Assembly (NCBI GenBank): GCA_017893485.1 | Contig: CM030360.1 | Coordinates: 15,001,975-15,065,974 of the forward strand | DNA: 64,000 nt | Direction of reading: 5' to 3' | From: Hemerocallis citrina | Taxonomy: Eukaryota > Streptophyta > Magnoliopsida > Asparagales > Asphodelaceae | In this document: piece by piece, positions 9,773 through 21,216 of the stretch | Position numbering within the stretch: position 1 is the stretch's first letter | Layout of the letters: the number at the start of each line of letters is the position of its first letter | Translations under genes and position numbers: made by a program | The notes under the pieces: generated by a model | Databases searched by the model: none | Told to the model about the DNA's origin: nothing | Seen by the model: only the letters and a program-made list of their open reading frames with translations

Positions 9773-11209
9773 ATGAATATGTATCAATCCAAGATCCAAG
9801 TTGGGGATATATGTCTTGCAGACAGTGCTACTACACACACCATTCTCAAAGATAAGAAATATTTTTCTAATCTGAGAAATGATCAAGCACATGTCAATAC
9901 CATATCAGGTTGTGCAAAGATAATTGAAGGCTCCGAAAGAGCAAATTTTATAATGCCAGAAGGCACAAAATTCATAATTGAAAATGCATTATTTTCGCCT
10001 AAGTCTCAAAAAAACTTATTAATTTTTAAAGATATTCGTCTAAATGGATATCATATTGAGACTATGAATGAAAGAGGTATTGAATATTTTTGTATTACCT
10101 TAACTATGATGGGCAAGAAGTGTGTATTAGAAAAATTACCAGCTTTCTCATCTGGATTGTATTATACAACTATAAGAATGGTTGAATCATATAATACAAT
10201 AAATATGAAGTTTACTAATACTGTAAACCAGAAGTTTACAGATATATTTAAGGTTTGGCATGATCGGTTAGGTCATCCCGGTTCAACGATGATGCGAAAA
10301 ATTATCGAAAAATCATGTGGTCTTTCATTGAAAAACCAAAAGATTTTTCAATCCCATGAATTTTCTTGTGTTGCTTGTTCCAAAGAAAAGTTAATTACAA
10401 GGCCCTCACCAGCCAAAATAAAGAACGAATCACTATCATTTTTAGAACGAATTTATGGTGATATATGTGGTCCGATTCATCCCCCGTGTGGACCGTTTTG
10501 GTATTTTATGGTTCTAATTGACGCATCAACTCGATGGTCACATGTGTGTTTATTATCATCTCATAATTTGGCTTTTACAAGATTACTTGCACAAATAATT
10601 CGGTTGCAGGCACATTTTTTTGATTATCCGATAAAGACAATTCGTCTTGATAATGTTGGTGAATTTACATCCCAATCTTTTATGAATTATTGTATATCAA
10701 TTGGGATAAAAGTGGAACATCCAGTAGCCTATGTTCACACTCAAAAAGGTTTGGTAGAATCATTAATAAAACGGATCCAATGGATTGCTGGACCAATGAT
10801 TATGAACTCAAATATTCCTGTTTGGGCCTGGGGACATGCTGTTTTACATGCAGCACAATTTATACACATCCGGCCAACCAGTTTTAATGATAATTCTCCT
10901 TTACAATTGATTCATGATCAGGAACCAAATATTTCCCATTTACGAATTTTCGGATGTGCGGTATATTTCCCAATTAATCCACCACAACGTACAAAAATGG
11001 AACATCAAAGGAGGACGGAAATATTTGTTGGGTATGAATTTCTATCTATAATCAAGTATATTGAACCGACGACTAGAGATTTGTTTACTGCAAGGTTTGC
11101 AGATTGTCACTTTGATGAATCACTATTCCTAACATTAGGGGGAGATAATAAACAGTTGGAAAAAGAGATTTCATGGAATGAATTATCATTGAAAAGTTTA
11201 GATCCTTGA
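9773..11209 (+). pseudogene. Element B protease and integrase
   Basis: 478-aa frame. The N-terminus has a copia protease motif (ICLADSATTHTIL, with D-S-A in place of D-S-G) and QKNLLIFKDIRLNGYH. The pre-integrase zinc finger follows (WHDRLGHPG, then CVACSKEK). The integrase core has aspartates in YGDICGP/LIDASTRW and IRLDNVGEF and a glutamate in KGLVESLI. The C-terminal IFGCAVYFPINPPQRTKM is typical of copia. The frame stops at TGA 11207-11209. The start codon is simply the first ATG in the surviving frame; true translation would have come from an upstream gag. Confidence 0.9.
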
Positions 11210-13284
11210 ACAAAAGAAAGTGAAATAGAAGTTCAAAGAATAATTCATTTGCAAGGTATTACAAATCAACTACCAGACGTATTTACTGACCACAAAAGAG
11301 TAACAAAATCTCATATTCCAGCTGTAAATACTCCTGTCAAAATTGATGTCCCTGAAGGACAGCCTATAATTGCTAGTGAGTCTAAGACACACTTGAAGCG
11401 TGGTAGATCACTTGGTTCCAAAGATAAACATCCTCGAAAAAGAAAAGGAGCAAATAACCATGATTGTCAAATCGAGGATGTCTCTCCAGAAGAGACCATT
11501 GACATAGTTAATAATGAAGAGAATTAGGTACCTGAAATTAATGAAAATGAAGAGATCTCGATTAACTATGTCATTACGGGAAGAAGATGGGACCGGAATA
11601 ATATAATTGTCAACAATATTTTTGTATATAATATAGCATGAGATATCATAAATGAAAACGAGGATCATGAACCTACCTTTGTGGAAGAGTGTAGAAATAG
11701 AAATGATTGGCCAAAATGGAAAGAGGCAATTAAGTCTGAATTAGACTCGTTTGAAAACGAGGAGTTTTTGGACCTGTAGTCCGAGCACCAAAAAAGATGA
11801 AACCAGTAGGCTATAAATGGGTATTTGTACGAAAAAGAAATGAACGAAATGAGATTACTAGATATAAAGCACGGCTTGTTGCACAATGTTTTATCCAGAT
11901 GCCTGGTGTTGATTATGAAGAGACATATTCTCCTGTGGTGGATGCAATAAGATTTCGATATTTGATATGTCTGGCAGTGCATGAAAGACTTGAAATGCAC
12001 TTCATGGATGTGGTCATGGCCTATTTGTATGGTTCTTTAGACCATGATATATATATGAAAATTCCTGAAGGATTTAAAGTGCCAGATGCACATAATGATA
12101 ATTCCCGAGAAATTTACTCAGTTAAGTTAAACAAAGCGTTATATGGATTGAAACAATCAGGACGGATGTGGTATAGCCGTCTGAGTGAATTTTTAATAAA
12201 AAAGGGTTATAATAATGATCCTATAAGCCCATATGTGTTTATAAAAAGTTTAGGATCAAAATTTGTTATAATTGCTGTTTATGTTGATGATTTAAATATC
12301 ATCGGAACTCCTGAAGAGTTATTACAAGCCGTGCAATGTTTAAAGAGAGAATTTGAAATGAAAGATGTTGGAAAAACAAGATATTATTTAGGTCTTCAAA
12401 TTGAACATTTGAAAGATGGGATTTTCTGGCATCAATCCACTTATCTGGAAAAAGTACTTAAAAGGTTTTACATGGATAAAGCTCATCCCTTAAGTACTCC
12501 CATGGTAGTGAGGTCATTAAGATGTTAATAAAGATGTGTTTAGACCTTGTGAGGAACATGAAGAACTACTTGGTCCTGAAGTACCTTATCTTAGTGCCAT
12601 TGGAGCATTGATGTATCTCAATAACAATACACATCCTGATATATCTTTTGCGGTAAATTTATTGGCAAAATATAGTTCCTCACCAACTTGAAGACATTGG
12701 AATGGTGTGAAACATATATTTAGATATCTTCGAGGGACTATGGATATGGGCTTGTATTATTCTAACCTGTCCAAATTAGATTTAATTGGGTATGCAGATG
12801 CAGAATATTTATCTGATCCACATAAAGCCCGATCTCAATCAGGTTATGTGTTTACCTGCGGAGGAACAGCAATTTCATGCCGTTCTACAAAGCAAACACT
12901 AGTAGCAACTTCAACTAATCATGCAGAAATATTGGCAATCCACGAGGCAAGTTGTGAATGTGTTTGGTTGAGATCAATATCTCAATATATCTGGGGAACG
13001 GTGGCCTTTCAGTCGATAAAGATATCCCCACAACCTTATTTGAAGATAATACAGCATGCATAGCTCAGCTAAAGGATGGCTACACCAAAGGTGATAAAAC
13101 GAAGCATATCTCACCAAAGTTCTTCTTCACTCATGATCTTCAACAAAATGGTGAAATAAGTGTTCAGCAGATAAAGTCAAGTGAGAATCCAGCAGATTTG
13201 TTCGCTAAGGCTCTACCCACGACAACATTTGAAAAGATGGTAAACATGATTGGGATGCATCGTTTGAAAGATCTAAAAGGATGA
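11210..13284 (+). pseudogene. Element B reverse transcriptase and RNase H (multiple breaks)
   Basis: The integrase-RT linker resumes at 11249 and stops at 11525-11527. RT proper runs from a frame change near 11765 (VGYKWVFVRKRN, then RLVAQCFIQMPGVDYEETYSPV, catalytic AVYVDDLNII near 12280) and breaks near 12520. RNase H covers about 12590-13284 (HIFRYLRGT, GYADAEYLSDPHKARSQSGY, KTKHISPKFFF) with a TGA at 12689-12691 and a frame change near 13000. All copia RT and RNase H landmarks remain in order, so the damage is small lesions only. Confidence 0.9.
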
Positions 13285-13414
13285 TCTTTTCAGGAGGAGA
13301 AAAGATATGCACTACACTCTTTTTTCCTTCACCAAGTTTTGTCCTATTGGGTTTTCTTGGTAAGGTTTTTAATGAGGCAGTATCGAGGCATATTCTTATT
13401 CACAATTACGAGAC

Positions 13415-13427
13415 ATTCAAAGGGGAG
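13415..13427 (+). other. Polypurine tract of element B
   Basis: CAAAGGGGAG lies directly before the right LTR, the place where plus-strand DNA synthesis is primed in LTR retrotransposons. Confidence 0.75.
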
Positions 13428-13656
13428 TGTTAAAAATCAATTGATGTGAATGTTTCTCCATTATCCCATTTTCTCCACTAACCCCATGATCTCCATGTTC
13501 TCCACTCACCATTTATTCCATGTTTATCCTTTCAACTTCTTTTGTAAGCCTATAAATAGGCATGTATAGACTTGAAGAAATTGATGGGAATACAAATTAT
13601 TCTCTATTCTCTTGTCTCTTATACTTTCCAACATTGTCTCTATTATTTTTATAATA
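13428..13656 (+). repeat. Right LTR of element B
   Basis: 229 bp, the same length as the left LTR, with scattered differences (for example ATTGATGTG against ATTAATATG near the start). Followed by GTTTC, the second copy of the target duplication. Confidence 0.9.
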
Positions 13657-13854
13657 GTTTCAAAATTTAGCACATTTTTAAAAATAATTTCCAGATTCCA
13701 AGTTACAAATTTTCTATAAATTGCAATTTTCGAAGTTGTATTTCAAAGAGAGAAAGTTATTTCTTTACTTGTAATTCCATATATAATTGCATGTTGTAAA
13801 ACATTTGTCTGTTTCTTTTCTGCCCCTCTTTTAAAAAATATATATATACTAGTA

Positions 13855-14440
13855 AGTTTTACGTGCGATGCACGTTTTAATAAAAACTTGGAGTTAAATA
13901 TGCAATATACGTAAGTCGGTAATAATTAGCACGCGCGATGAATGTCTTAATTTTTTTTAAAAATTGGAGTTAAACGGACGATACTCTTAAGTTTTAAAGG
14001 ATATTGAAGAAAAACCTTTGATTTGCACGTGTGATGCACATGTTAATATATAGAGTTGGAGTTGTACATGTGAAGTCCGAATTTTTTTGATGAGAAAATG
14101 ATATTTTATTTGAAAAAGTTAAAGTTAACCGTGTGATACACGTAATTCAAAAAAAAAAATTTAAATAAAAACTTTGAATTGCACGTGCGTTGTACGTGTT
14201 AATAAACAGAGATAAATGGAGATGGAGGCGCGCGTGCAATGCACGGGCTTGATTGGTGAAAAAATATATTTAAAATGTGTGTTTGTTTGAAAACTTGGAA
14301 AAGTTTGATTTGCACGTGTGATACACGTGTTAATAAATGGAGCTGGAGGTCTGCCTACGACGCACGGATTTGTTTGATGACAAAAAAAATGATATATTTT
14401 TTTTTGTTTGAACCCCAACTCTCGCATTAATATAGTATAG
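13855..14440. repeat. Diverged repeat of CACGTG-type palindromes
   Basis: At least seven related blocks of the form CACGTG-N-GAT-GCACGTG then TTAATAAA occur near 13860, 13930, 14023, 14133, 14180, 14230, 14310 and 14352. The clearest palindrome is ACGTGCGATGCACGT at about 13861. Spacing is irregular (40-110 bp) and copies are diverged. I cannot assign a transposon family, and there is no ORF. Confidence 0.6.
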
Positions 14441-15390
14441 AGATATATAATGCATCCATATATTTTCTTTTTTTACTTTTGCTTAATGATTATAATCCTT
14501 CAGTTTTTTTTTAATGCTAAGATATGTACTGCATATGATTTGTTTAAATAAGTTAAATTCAATTTAACGCTTAAAATTGTTGATAAATAAATGGAGTATT
14601 ATTGCGGTGAAATTTTAGTAAGGGTACATAACTTTTAATTAGGGGGCATCGGTCGGTATCCGATCCAAAGAACGTTAGTTTTAAAGTTTTTCATCTACAA
14701 CCAATATGAGTCTTAATTGGATCGATTTCCATCCAAGCCGATTAAGCTCAGTTTGGATTGAAATAGATGGTCCGTTTGGCGTACTGCTTTTCACCTCCAA
14801 CATCATTGACAATTTCATTGAAATTTAACAGATCAACTTCAAGCATTCTTAAGGAAAAACATGCGAGCAATCTGCAATTTTTCGACACAATATAATCTGA
14901 TTCAATCTGAAAAAACTACATGCTATTTTCAGTAGCATATAATACAACCTATGACCTATTCTTTTACAATTCAACACATCTAAAAAATGGGAAACAAAAT
15001 TGAGGGTAGGGTGTTGGGCTATTGGAAGGAACTGAAGGAGAGACAAAGGGGTGTTGGGTTGTTGACGGGAACTGAAAGAGAGACGAAGGGGGAAATTTAA
15101 CTGAAGGAGGAGGACATAAGAAGACGATGAAGAAGGAGAAGAACTTACAACTATTGGAGCTTTGGAGGAGGAAGAATGGGAATTACTGATTGATTTAGTT
15201 AGAGTTTCCATTTCCTTTGAATCCTTACCTCTATGATCTTATTGTTGGTTGTTGGGTTGCCTCACTGGGATTTTGAGTGTAGGACTTGTGGTATAAACTG
15301 AACTTAAAGAAATTAAAAAAGATTGTTTATATCTTCAGGAAATGACGGTTTGTATATTCAAGATATTAAAGGAGAATTAGATTTTAGGGA
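14441..15390. other. AT-rich spacer
   Basis: No gene I can support. A serine-rich minus-strand frame near 14849-15211 has no domain I recognise and was rejected. Confidence 0.5.
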
Positions 15391-15395
15391 CAATG

Positions 15396-15955
15396 AGCAG
15401 CTCTAACCATGCTAGCCATTTTGGCTTCCTATAATAGGCAAAATAAATAACAATTGGATAGTTTGGATAGCAAAAAAAATCAACACTCCAACCATACTAA
15501 CTATTTTAGCTAACCATACGTATTTTAAAGCCCAAAATAAAATAAAATAAAAATGTAAAACCCAAGCCCATAAAAAAACCCAACCCAAAATAAAAATCCT
15601 AAGCCTAAAAAAGAAAGAAACTGAGAAAGAATTAGCGAACAAATAGCGAGTTCGCGATCTGATCGAGATTACGCGATCTTTTCGCGATGAGTTCAGAAGC
15701 CATTGTGATTTCTTCTATTCGCGTTGATTGGGTTTTGAGTTTTTTGTTTTTGTTTTTGGATTTGAGTTTTTTTTTTTTTTTTTTGGGTTTTGAAGGACGG
15801 AAAGAGCGAAAGAGAAGTTTAGCGAGCGATACAAACTCGCCAGATCTGGCGAGTGGTTTGATGAGTTCTGTTGTAACTTATTTTTGTCTCTAAATTAGCT
15901 ATTTTGGCTTAAAAAATTGAGAGATGGCTAGTGTGGTTGATGATGGTCTAATGCA
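15396..15955. mobile_element. Possible non-autonomous TIR element
   Basis: AACCATGCTAGCCAT near 15406 and a diverged direct copy near 15490 face an inverted ATGGCTAGTGTGGTT near 15924. The interior is AT-rich, has long T and A runs, and holds a perfect 18-bp palindrome CTCGCCAGATCTGGCGAG at 15836-15853. There is no transposase frame and I could not find a clean target duplication. A foldback or MITE-like relic is the best guess. Confidence 0.35.
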
Positions 15956-16170
15956 TAAAGGTATGGTCAGTTTGATTTTATTGGTAATTTAGAAGCCCCA
16001 TCCAACAACCGGATTGATCCAGTCGGTTATTGGAGATCAAGAACCGGGACAACTTAATTTTCTAATTGGTTCAACTAAAAATGATTCGTTTTGCCTTGAA
16101 TTGGTTGGTTCGGATAATAGTTGTCCTCCCATGTGTAGAAATGTACGTGCATTGTATGTACGAAGTTAAT

Positions 16171-16258
16171 GTAGAGCTAATTAGTGGAATGACCCACTTT
16201 TTGATTTTATTTGGTCAAATGACCTAGTTTCAAAACTATTTAGCTAAATGACCTAGTT
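16171..16258 (+). repeat. Left arm of inverted repeat flanking the viral locus
   Basis: Reverse complement shares about 75-80% over about 90 bp with 44743-44832. Common blocks are GCTAAAT, TTTTGAAA and AAAAGTGGGTCA in the same order and spacing. The arm itself contains two GGTCATTT repeats. It lies just outside the viral primer site region. Confidence 0.75.
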
Positions 16259-16460
16259 ACTATTTGAATTTTTATAGTATACTTCCTATAGTAATTTCTA
16301 TAGGATGTGTGACCTTTCTTTAAATTCTAAAAGTTTTTGGGTTTTAAGATAATTTCTGTTTTTTATTATTAAATTTTTGTTTTCTATTCTATATAGCTTA
16401 TAAATTAGTGATTAATTTAAAGAAAATTATGAAAATTATGTAAAAATTGCTTACTTTAAC

Positions 16461-16476
16461 TTGGCTCTGATACCAA
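16461..16476 (-). other. tRNA-Met primer site of the caulimovirid
   Basis: TTGGTATCAGAGCCAA on the minus strand matches the 3' end complement of plant initiator tRNA-Met. Caulimovirids use it to prime minus-strand DNA, and it conventionally marks base 1 of their genomes. It lies about 1.15 kb downstream of the predicted transcription start near 17620. Confidence 0.85.
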
Positions 16477-16577
16477 CTGGTTGTGCGTGGCGTGTAATCA
16501 CTTAAACACCTGAAAATCAAAAGGAAGAGAGTATCAAAAACTTTAAAATTCTAAAGATGATAGTTTGGTGTAAAATA

Positions 16578-17087
16578 TTATTCGTCGAAATAATAGATAT
16601 TGTCTATTCTGAAAAAATAATCAGGAATGTCGGAAATATCGTCTTCAAGTTTTCTCATATATTCTGATTCTGTCTCATATCCTTCGCTATTACTATTATA
16701 TGGGGGTTCTTCGAGTTCTTCCATATGTCTATTTTCGCCTCCATTCTGTTTATTTTCTTCTAGAAATTGTCTGTATGCAGTTGTAGGACTCCAAACATAA
16801 CTACTAAATATACCATTTTTATAAAATAACAAAGATCTTTCATGATAAGTTAGGTCGTCAATTATTTCAACATTTATATTACTAGTTTCTCCAAGATTTA
16901 TTTGGTTTATTGTTATGATTATTACTCGTTGTATACTAAAAAAGAATAATTTGAATTCATAGCAATCATTCATGCTTATTGTCCTATGAGGATAATATAC
17001 ATAAAAAACTAGCATTCTATCACTTCCTTGGTAATTAACCATTAATTCAAAAATCGGTGAGGCAATACCAAAATCATTACTATCCAT
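16578..17087 (-). CDS. Unidentified 169-aa ORF in the viral leader region
   Basis: Intact minus-strand ORF starting at 17087 with MDSNDFGIASP. The N-terminal two thirds are hydrophobic and beta-rich in appearance. The C-terminal third is acidic (HMEELEEPPYNSNSEGYETE, then KLEDDISDIPDYFF). I recognise no domain. It lies between the putative pregenomic promoter and leader hairpin on one side and the primer site on the other, where caulimovirids normally have only short uORFs. It may be a lineage-specific viral gene or chance survival. Its intactness beside broken viral genes is notable. Confidence 0.5.
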   Translation of the reverse strand: MDSNDFGIASPIFELMVNYQGSDRMLVFYVYYPHRTISMNDCYEFKLFFFSIQRVIIITINQINLGETSNINVEIIDDLTYHERSLLFYKNGIFSSYVWSPTTAYRQFLEENKQNGGENRHMEELEEPPYNSNSEGYETESEYMRKLEDDISDIPDYFFRIDNIYYFDE

Positions 17088-17216
17088 TAGTTTTTTTGAA
17101 TTTGAACAATAATGAATTATAAAATCAAGAGTAGAGAGAGGTTTCTAAGGATGCCTAAAAAATCAAAGCAAAACGGCTCATCATGTTTCTAACCTAGTTA
17201 AACATCTTTGAGCTGC

Positions 17217-17371
17217 TCCGTACCAGTTACTACCAGTGGATAAAATACCTCTGGTATGCACCCCGATTTTTGTGCTCCTTTTACGTTCCTCCCCTCTCAG
17301 GATCACTATGCCCTCAAGAGCGCTTCATCCGAGAGATACGTCTGGAACAACTAGTAGCAGTTCGGTACAGA
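17217..17371 (-). other. Putative leader stem-loop
   Basis: CCGTACCAGTTACTACCAGT at 17219-17238 pairs imperfectly with ACTAGTAGCAGTTCGGTAC at 17350-17368, and the pairing can be extended inward through CCTCT/AGAG blocks. It falls within the predicted pregenomic RNA leader. Caulimovirid leaders fold into a large hairpin used in ribosome shunting, so the position fits, but the fold has not been computed. Confidence 0.45.
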
Positions 17372-17650
17372 CAACCACAACCTAGCTCGTTTTCTACCGC
17401 TAGGTGTACAATTTAACTATAGAAGGTTGAAAATAGGTCTTTTTGCAAGATCAGTGAAGTAGAGCCTTACAAAACTCTCCCTAAGGAAAAGAGATTTAGT
17501 TATCCATACCTTATTTTCTACAAGATCTGATAGATGAACTCATAAAAGATAATTTTTATTTCCTTCAAACTTGTTACAAACAGAGACTCTTCATGATTTT
17601 GAGGATTTTTTTTCTCCAGGATTGTCTGCCTTCTCTCTTGCTTAGCTTTC

Positions 17651-17760
17651 CCTTTTATAGACCATGGGATTAGCTTACAACAAGTTTTCATGCGTTACTG
17701 CTTACATCATATGTTCAATAATTGCTATAAATACGTAAGTGCTTACATCAGCTTACAATA
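17651..17760 (-). promoter_or_regulatory. Putative pregenomic promoter of the caulimovirid
   Basis: TATAAAAGG on the minus strand at 17651-17659 lies about 300 bp beyond the TAV-like ORF. Just upstream of it (17690-17760) are four close repeats of TGTAAGC, two of them GATGTAAGC, with CACTTACGTA nearby. A TATA box after the last ORF with clustered short upstream repeats matches the layout of CaMV 35S-type promoters. Confidence 0.55.
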
Positions 17761-17956
17761 ATTGTTCTGATTATATTTTGGCCTATTCTAGGAAAAGAGA
17801 TTCCTTTTGGCCGACATCTTCACATACTGCACATTTATGTTGGGGTTCCATCTTTATCAAACTATAGTAATATACAGCTGTCTCTGCTGCCATTATCATT
17901 GCTCCTATAGATAGTATCTGGTACCAGCTATCAAACAACTCACGCTTATCTTGTGG

Positions 17957-18803
17957 CTATTTGATTTTTTCTATACTATAAATTATTATTTTATCTGGAT
18001 CTGGGCTGCCATAGATCCATATATTGTTGTCACTTTGTTTTATGTCTTTTAATTCACAGTACATGTTCCTGAAGCCCATTTCCCTTCTTTCTGGGATTAA
18101 TTTCTTAAATTCTTCAGTATTAAATGGTATAATGTTTGATGCTCCATAGATTATTTGGGTAGTTATCCCTATTTTTATAACATGTTCTGTTGTAAGTTCT
18201 TCATCGTCATTAAGATACTCGGGGATAGCTGAATACATTCTGACATATATTTTTTAGGCCTTCGTGAGCCCAAAATAACTTTCGGCTGCTTTGTAAATTT
18301 CTCTTGGTAGTTAGATTAGTTCTTCACATTCTCTGGATGGATGGATACAATGAATAAGACTTCTTTCGAATAATGCCCTAGTTGTTCTTGGATTATCTCC
18401 TGGTATGATGATGGCCTTGTTCATGTGCTGTTGTGATACGGTCTTGATGAACTGGTTCTGTTACTTGGCATAGTTTTTGAATATATTGTAAAAATAATAT
18501 TTTTTTCGATACTTTGGTAGGAGCTTTCTCAGTGAGAAGTGTCTCCTTGTATGTAGTTTTATTTGAGGATGTAATTGCTTCTTCTTTTACTGATGGAGAA
18601 GGCTCACCTATCTCACTCATTTTCTCGCTATTATCATCCACCATATTTTCTGTGGTTACATGTTGACTTACATGCTGATAGAACAGACTTTAGAGTCCGC
18701 ATATTTGTAGTTGTAATTGATTAAATACTCCTTTTAATTGCTCCATTGTTCCCTTGATATAAATAACATCTTGTTCTATTTGCTGAACTCTAGTTTCCAT
18801 TCT
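17957..18803 (-). pseudogene. TAV-like (transactivator/viroplasmin) viral protein, broken
   Basis: Minus-strand frame beginning METRVQQIEQDVIYI near 18803, a short coiled coil, then an acidic/serine region (18393-18650). A frame change follows near 18500, and the C-terminal part reads MYSAIPEYLNDDEE...GASNIIPFNTEEF. It is the last ORF before the promoter, the place of ORF VI/TAV in caulimovirids. The family makes inclusion bodies and allows reinitiation on polycistronic RNA. Assignment rests on position more than on motifs. At least one stop and one frameshift. Confidence 0.5.
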
Positions 18804-19740
18804 GCAATAAGTGAAATAGTTAATTTTTTGATAAAAAATTGGCTAAAATATTATCTTTTCCTTTTATGTTTTCTATTAAGAAATCTTAATGTGCTAACTC
18901 CATTTGCCACCTGATCAATCTTTTGTTTGCTATGGTTGGGTCTATTATTTTGTTAATCCAACTCTTCGCTTGGATATTATCTGTCCTTACTGTAAATTTT
19001 GTATGTATTATAAATAGTTCAAACTTTTTATAGCTTTTAGTTCTTTTTCATTTATGTGGTAATTTTGTTGGGTTTGTGTGAAAGAACCACTAGTATATTT
19101 GGCTATTTTTTTCCTTCTTTTCTCCTATTTCAATAAATTTTAATACTGCTCCCCAATTGTTTTCAAATGCATCTGTTTCTATTATCCATGAACATTCTTT
19201 AACATGTAATCTTAGCTTATGTAATTCTGAAGTATGTTGTTTTAATATTTTAAGTTTCTCTTCATCCTTCGGGGTCCATTCCCATTTCTTAAACTTTTTC
19301 AGTTTTTGTTGTAACCAATTTGTTTTTGCTGATAAATTAGGTATGTATCCTCTTATTTGATTTAGTAACCCTATTATAGATTGTACTTCTCTTTTTTCTT
19401 TTAGGACATTAGAAAAAGTCTTTATTTTTTCTGCTATATGTGGTTATAATTCTATTCCTTCATGTGATAATTTTGTTCCTAAGAATTCTATCTCAGTTTT
19501 GAATAATTCAATTTTCTTTTTTGATAGTATAATACCTGCATTTTTCACTATTTCTATGAATTTTAGTAGATGTTCTTTATGTTGTTCTTTGTTTTCGGAT
19601 CCTATTAGGATATCATCTACATATACTAATATGAAATTATTTTATTTTTCAAAAATTTTATCCATATACTCTTGAAATATTGCTGGGCTGTTTTTATACC
19701 CGAATAGTTATACATTCTATTCATAAAATTCCTGAGGTGT
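18804..19740 (-). pseudogene. Caulimovirid RT C-terminal half and RNase H
   Basis: Minus strand. The frame resumes at element C's insertion site with NSPAIFQEYMDKIFEK, then FILVYVDDILIG (catalytic YVDD at about 19611-19625), the connection segment, and RNase H beginning WIIETDAFENNWGAVL with later NEKELKAI, RTDNIQAKSW and a final ADF/NF-L-S motif. Several stops and frameshifts lie in RNase H. This is the continuation of the pol fragment at 31204-32180. RNase H normally removes the pregenomic RNA template. Confidence 0.88.
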
Positions 19741-20293
19741 TGTAATGCCCTGATTTTTCATTAATAAAAAATTATTTATTTTTGCACGTAGTGTGCACGT
19801 GCAATATTCTTGGTAAATATTTTCATCAAGATGAGTAAAGATATTTTAATTTGTGCTTTTAATTATTTTATACAAAAGCCTTCTTTTAAATAGATGAAAA
19901 GCCTTTTCTTTCAAAAAGCCCAAAGTGTAATCTATTCGATTTTTTAAAAATAATTATTTTTGGCCCAAAACTAAAGCCCATGGATTAATCTATTTTTATA
20001 TACAACTTGTCATGTAGAATACAATTTAAAGACAATTTTGTTTTTAAACAAAATTTTAATGTACAATTTTTGAGTCAAATGGCATGCACGTACACTACAC
20101 GTACACGTGCAAGTGCACTCTCCTAAGGAGGCCGGGAATGCTTCTTTTGGAGGGAGAACTCAAATTTTGAGTGGTGATCATGGTGTGGTGGTTGCTTGGT
20201 TGTGGGTAGTTATTGCAACTCCTACTTTCATCCTAGCCCTCCATCCTACAACCAACCAATTGATCCTAGCCCTCCATTCTATTTGATTTTTAG

Positions 20294-20301
20294 TATAAAT
20301 A
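20294..20301 (+). promoter_or_regulatory. TATA box of element C LTR
   Basis: TATAAATACCCCC; the same sequence recurs in the right LTR at 27697-27704. This is the probable core promoter for the element's genomic RNA. Confidence 0.6.
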
Positions 20302-21216
20302 CCCCCTCCCATGGCTAGTTATTTTGTGCTTAATACTATCTACAAACCTATAGTCTCAATTATATTATCTAGTAGTATTTTGTGAGTTAAAAGATTGAGT
20401 TGTGAGTGGGTATTGTGCCTGCTTTCAATCAAGACGGAGAGGCCGGCTATACAAGGAGGAGAGCTCGGGTTGGAGGCTTGTGCGTGCATCAAGGAGGAGG
20501 AGCATTTCGTTGCAAGGACATTTTTCTAGGAGATTGCTAATTGTTCTCTTCTTCAATAAGGTGGGTAGATTCTCCATATTTCTAACTTAGAAATGCATGC
20601 TAGTTTAATTAGAAAAAAATTGAAGCATGAAAATGATTAAGAAAAGCACACTTGAATTGGGAAAAATGACTTCTTGAATGATTGAAATGTGGACATACAA
20701 ATTGATATGTGGTTCTATTATTTGAGTTGTATATGAATTGATTAGAATCATGGATTGATTGATAGAAAACACATTTTTACCATCAAGAATTACACACAAA
20801 AGTTAGTAGGTCGATTATACCCTTTTCATGTGTTAAATAGATCTTTTGTGTTGATATGGGCATGAATAAATTAAAATATGTGTTTTATGTTAGGTAAATG
20901 ATTAAAGTCAGAGAATTAAGGTGAAAATTCATTGATAAAAAGATTAAAATGCTACAATGCGAAGAAATGTCGAAAAGAGAAGAAATGTAGTATTATAATG
21001 TATAATTTGAATTAGTGTATGAAAATACGTTTTAATTGTTACAAAAATTATTTTGCTCATACTGGTATGTAAATTATGTGAAGTAGTATTAATCTGGAGT
21101 TGTACAGTAATTTTTATGAAGACCAAATGAAATTGGGACTAGTTGAACATCGAAATGTTCTAAATAACAGAGAGCACGAGTTAAATGAATATGAAATTAT
21201 ATTAGTGGCAACCTGA

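Larger units (their letters stand above)
8495..13656 (+). mobile_element. Element B: Ty1/copia retrotransposon, gag missing
   Basis: Two 229-bp LTRs (8495-8723 and 13428-13656) are flanked by the 5-bp target duplication GTTTC at 8490-8494 and 13657-13661. The internal order protease, integrase, RT, RNase H on the plus strand is the copia order. I found no gag between the left LTR and the protease. Pol is broken by several stops and frameshifts. The LTRs differ at several positions, so it is an older, dead copy. Confidence 0.93.

Noticed and set aside
14849..15211. Serine-rich minus-strand frame that could be a transit peptide fragment
   Set aside because: No domain, no exon structure; composition alone is weak.
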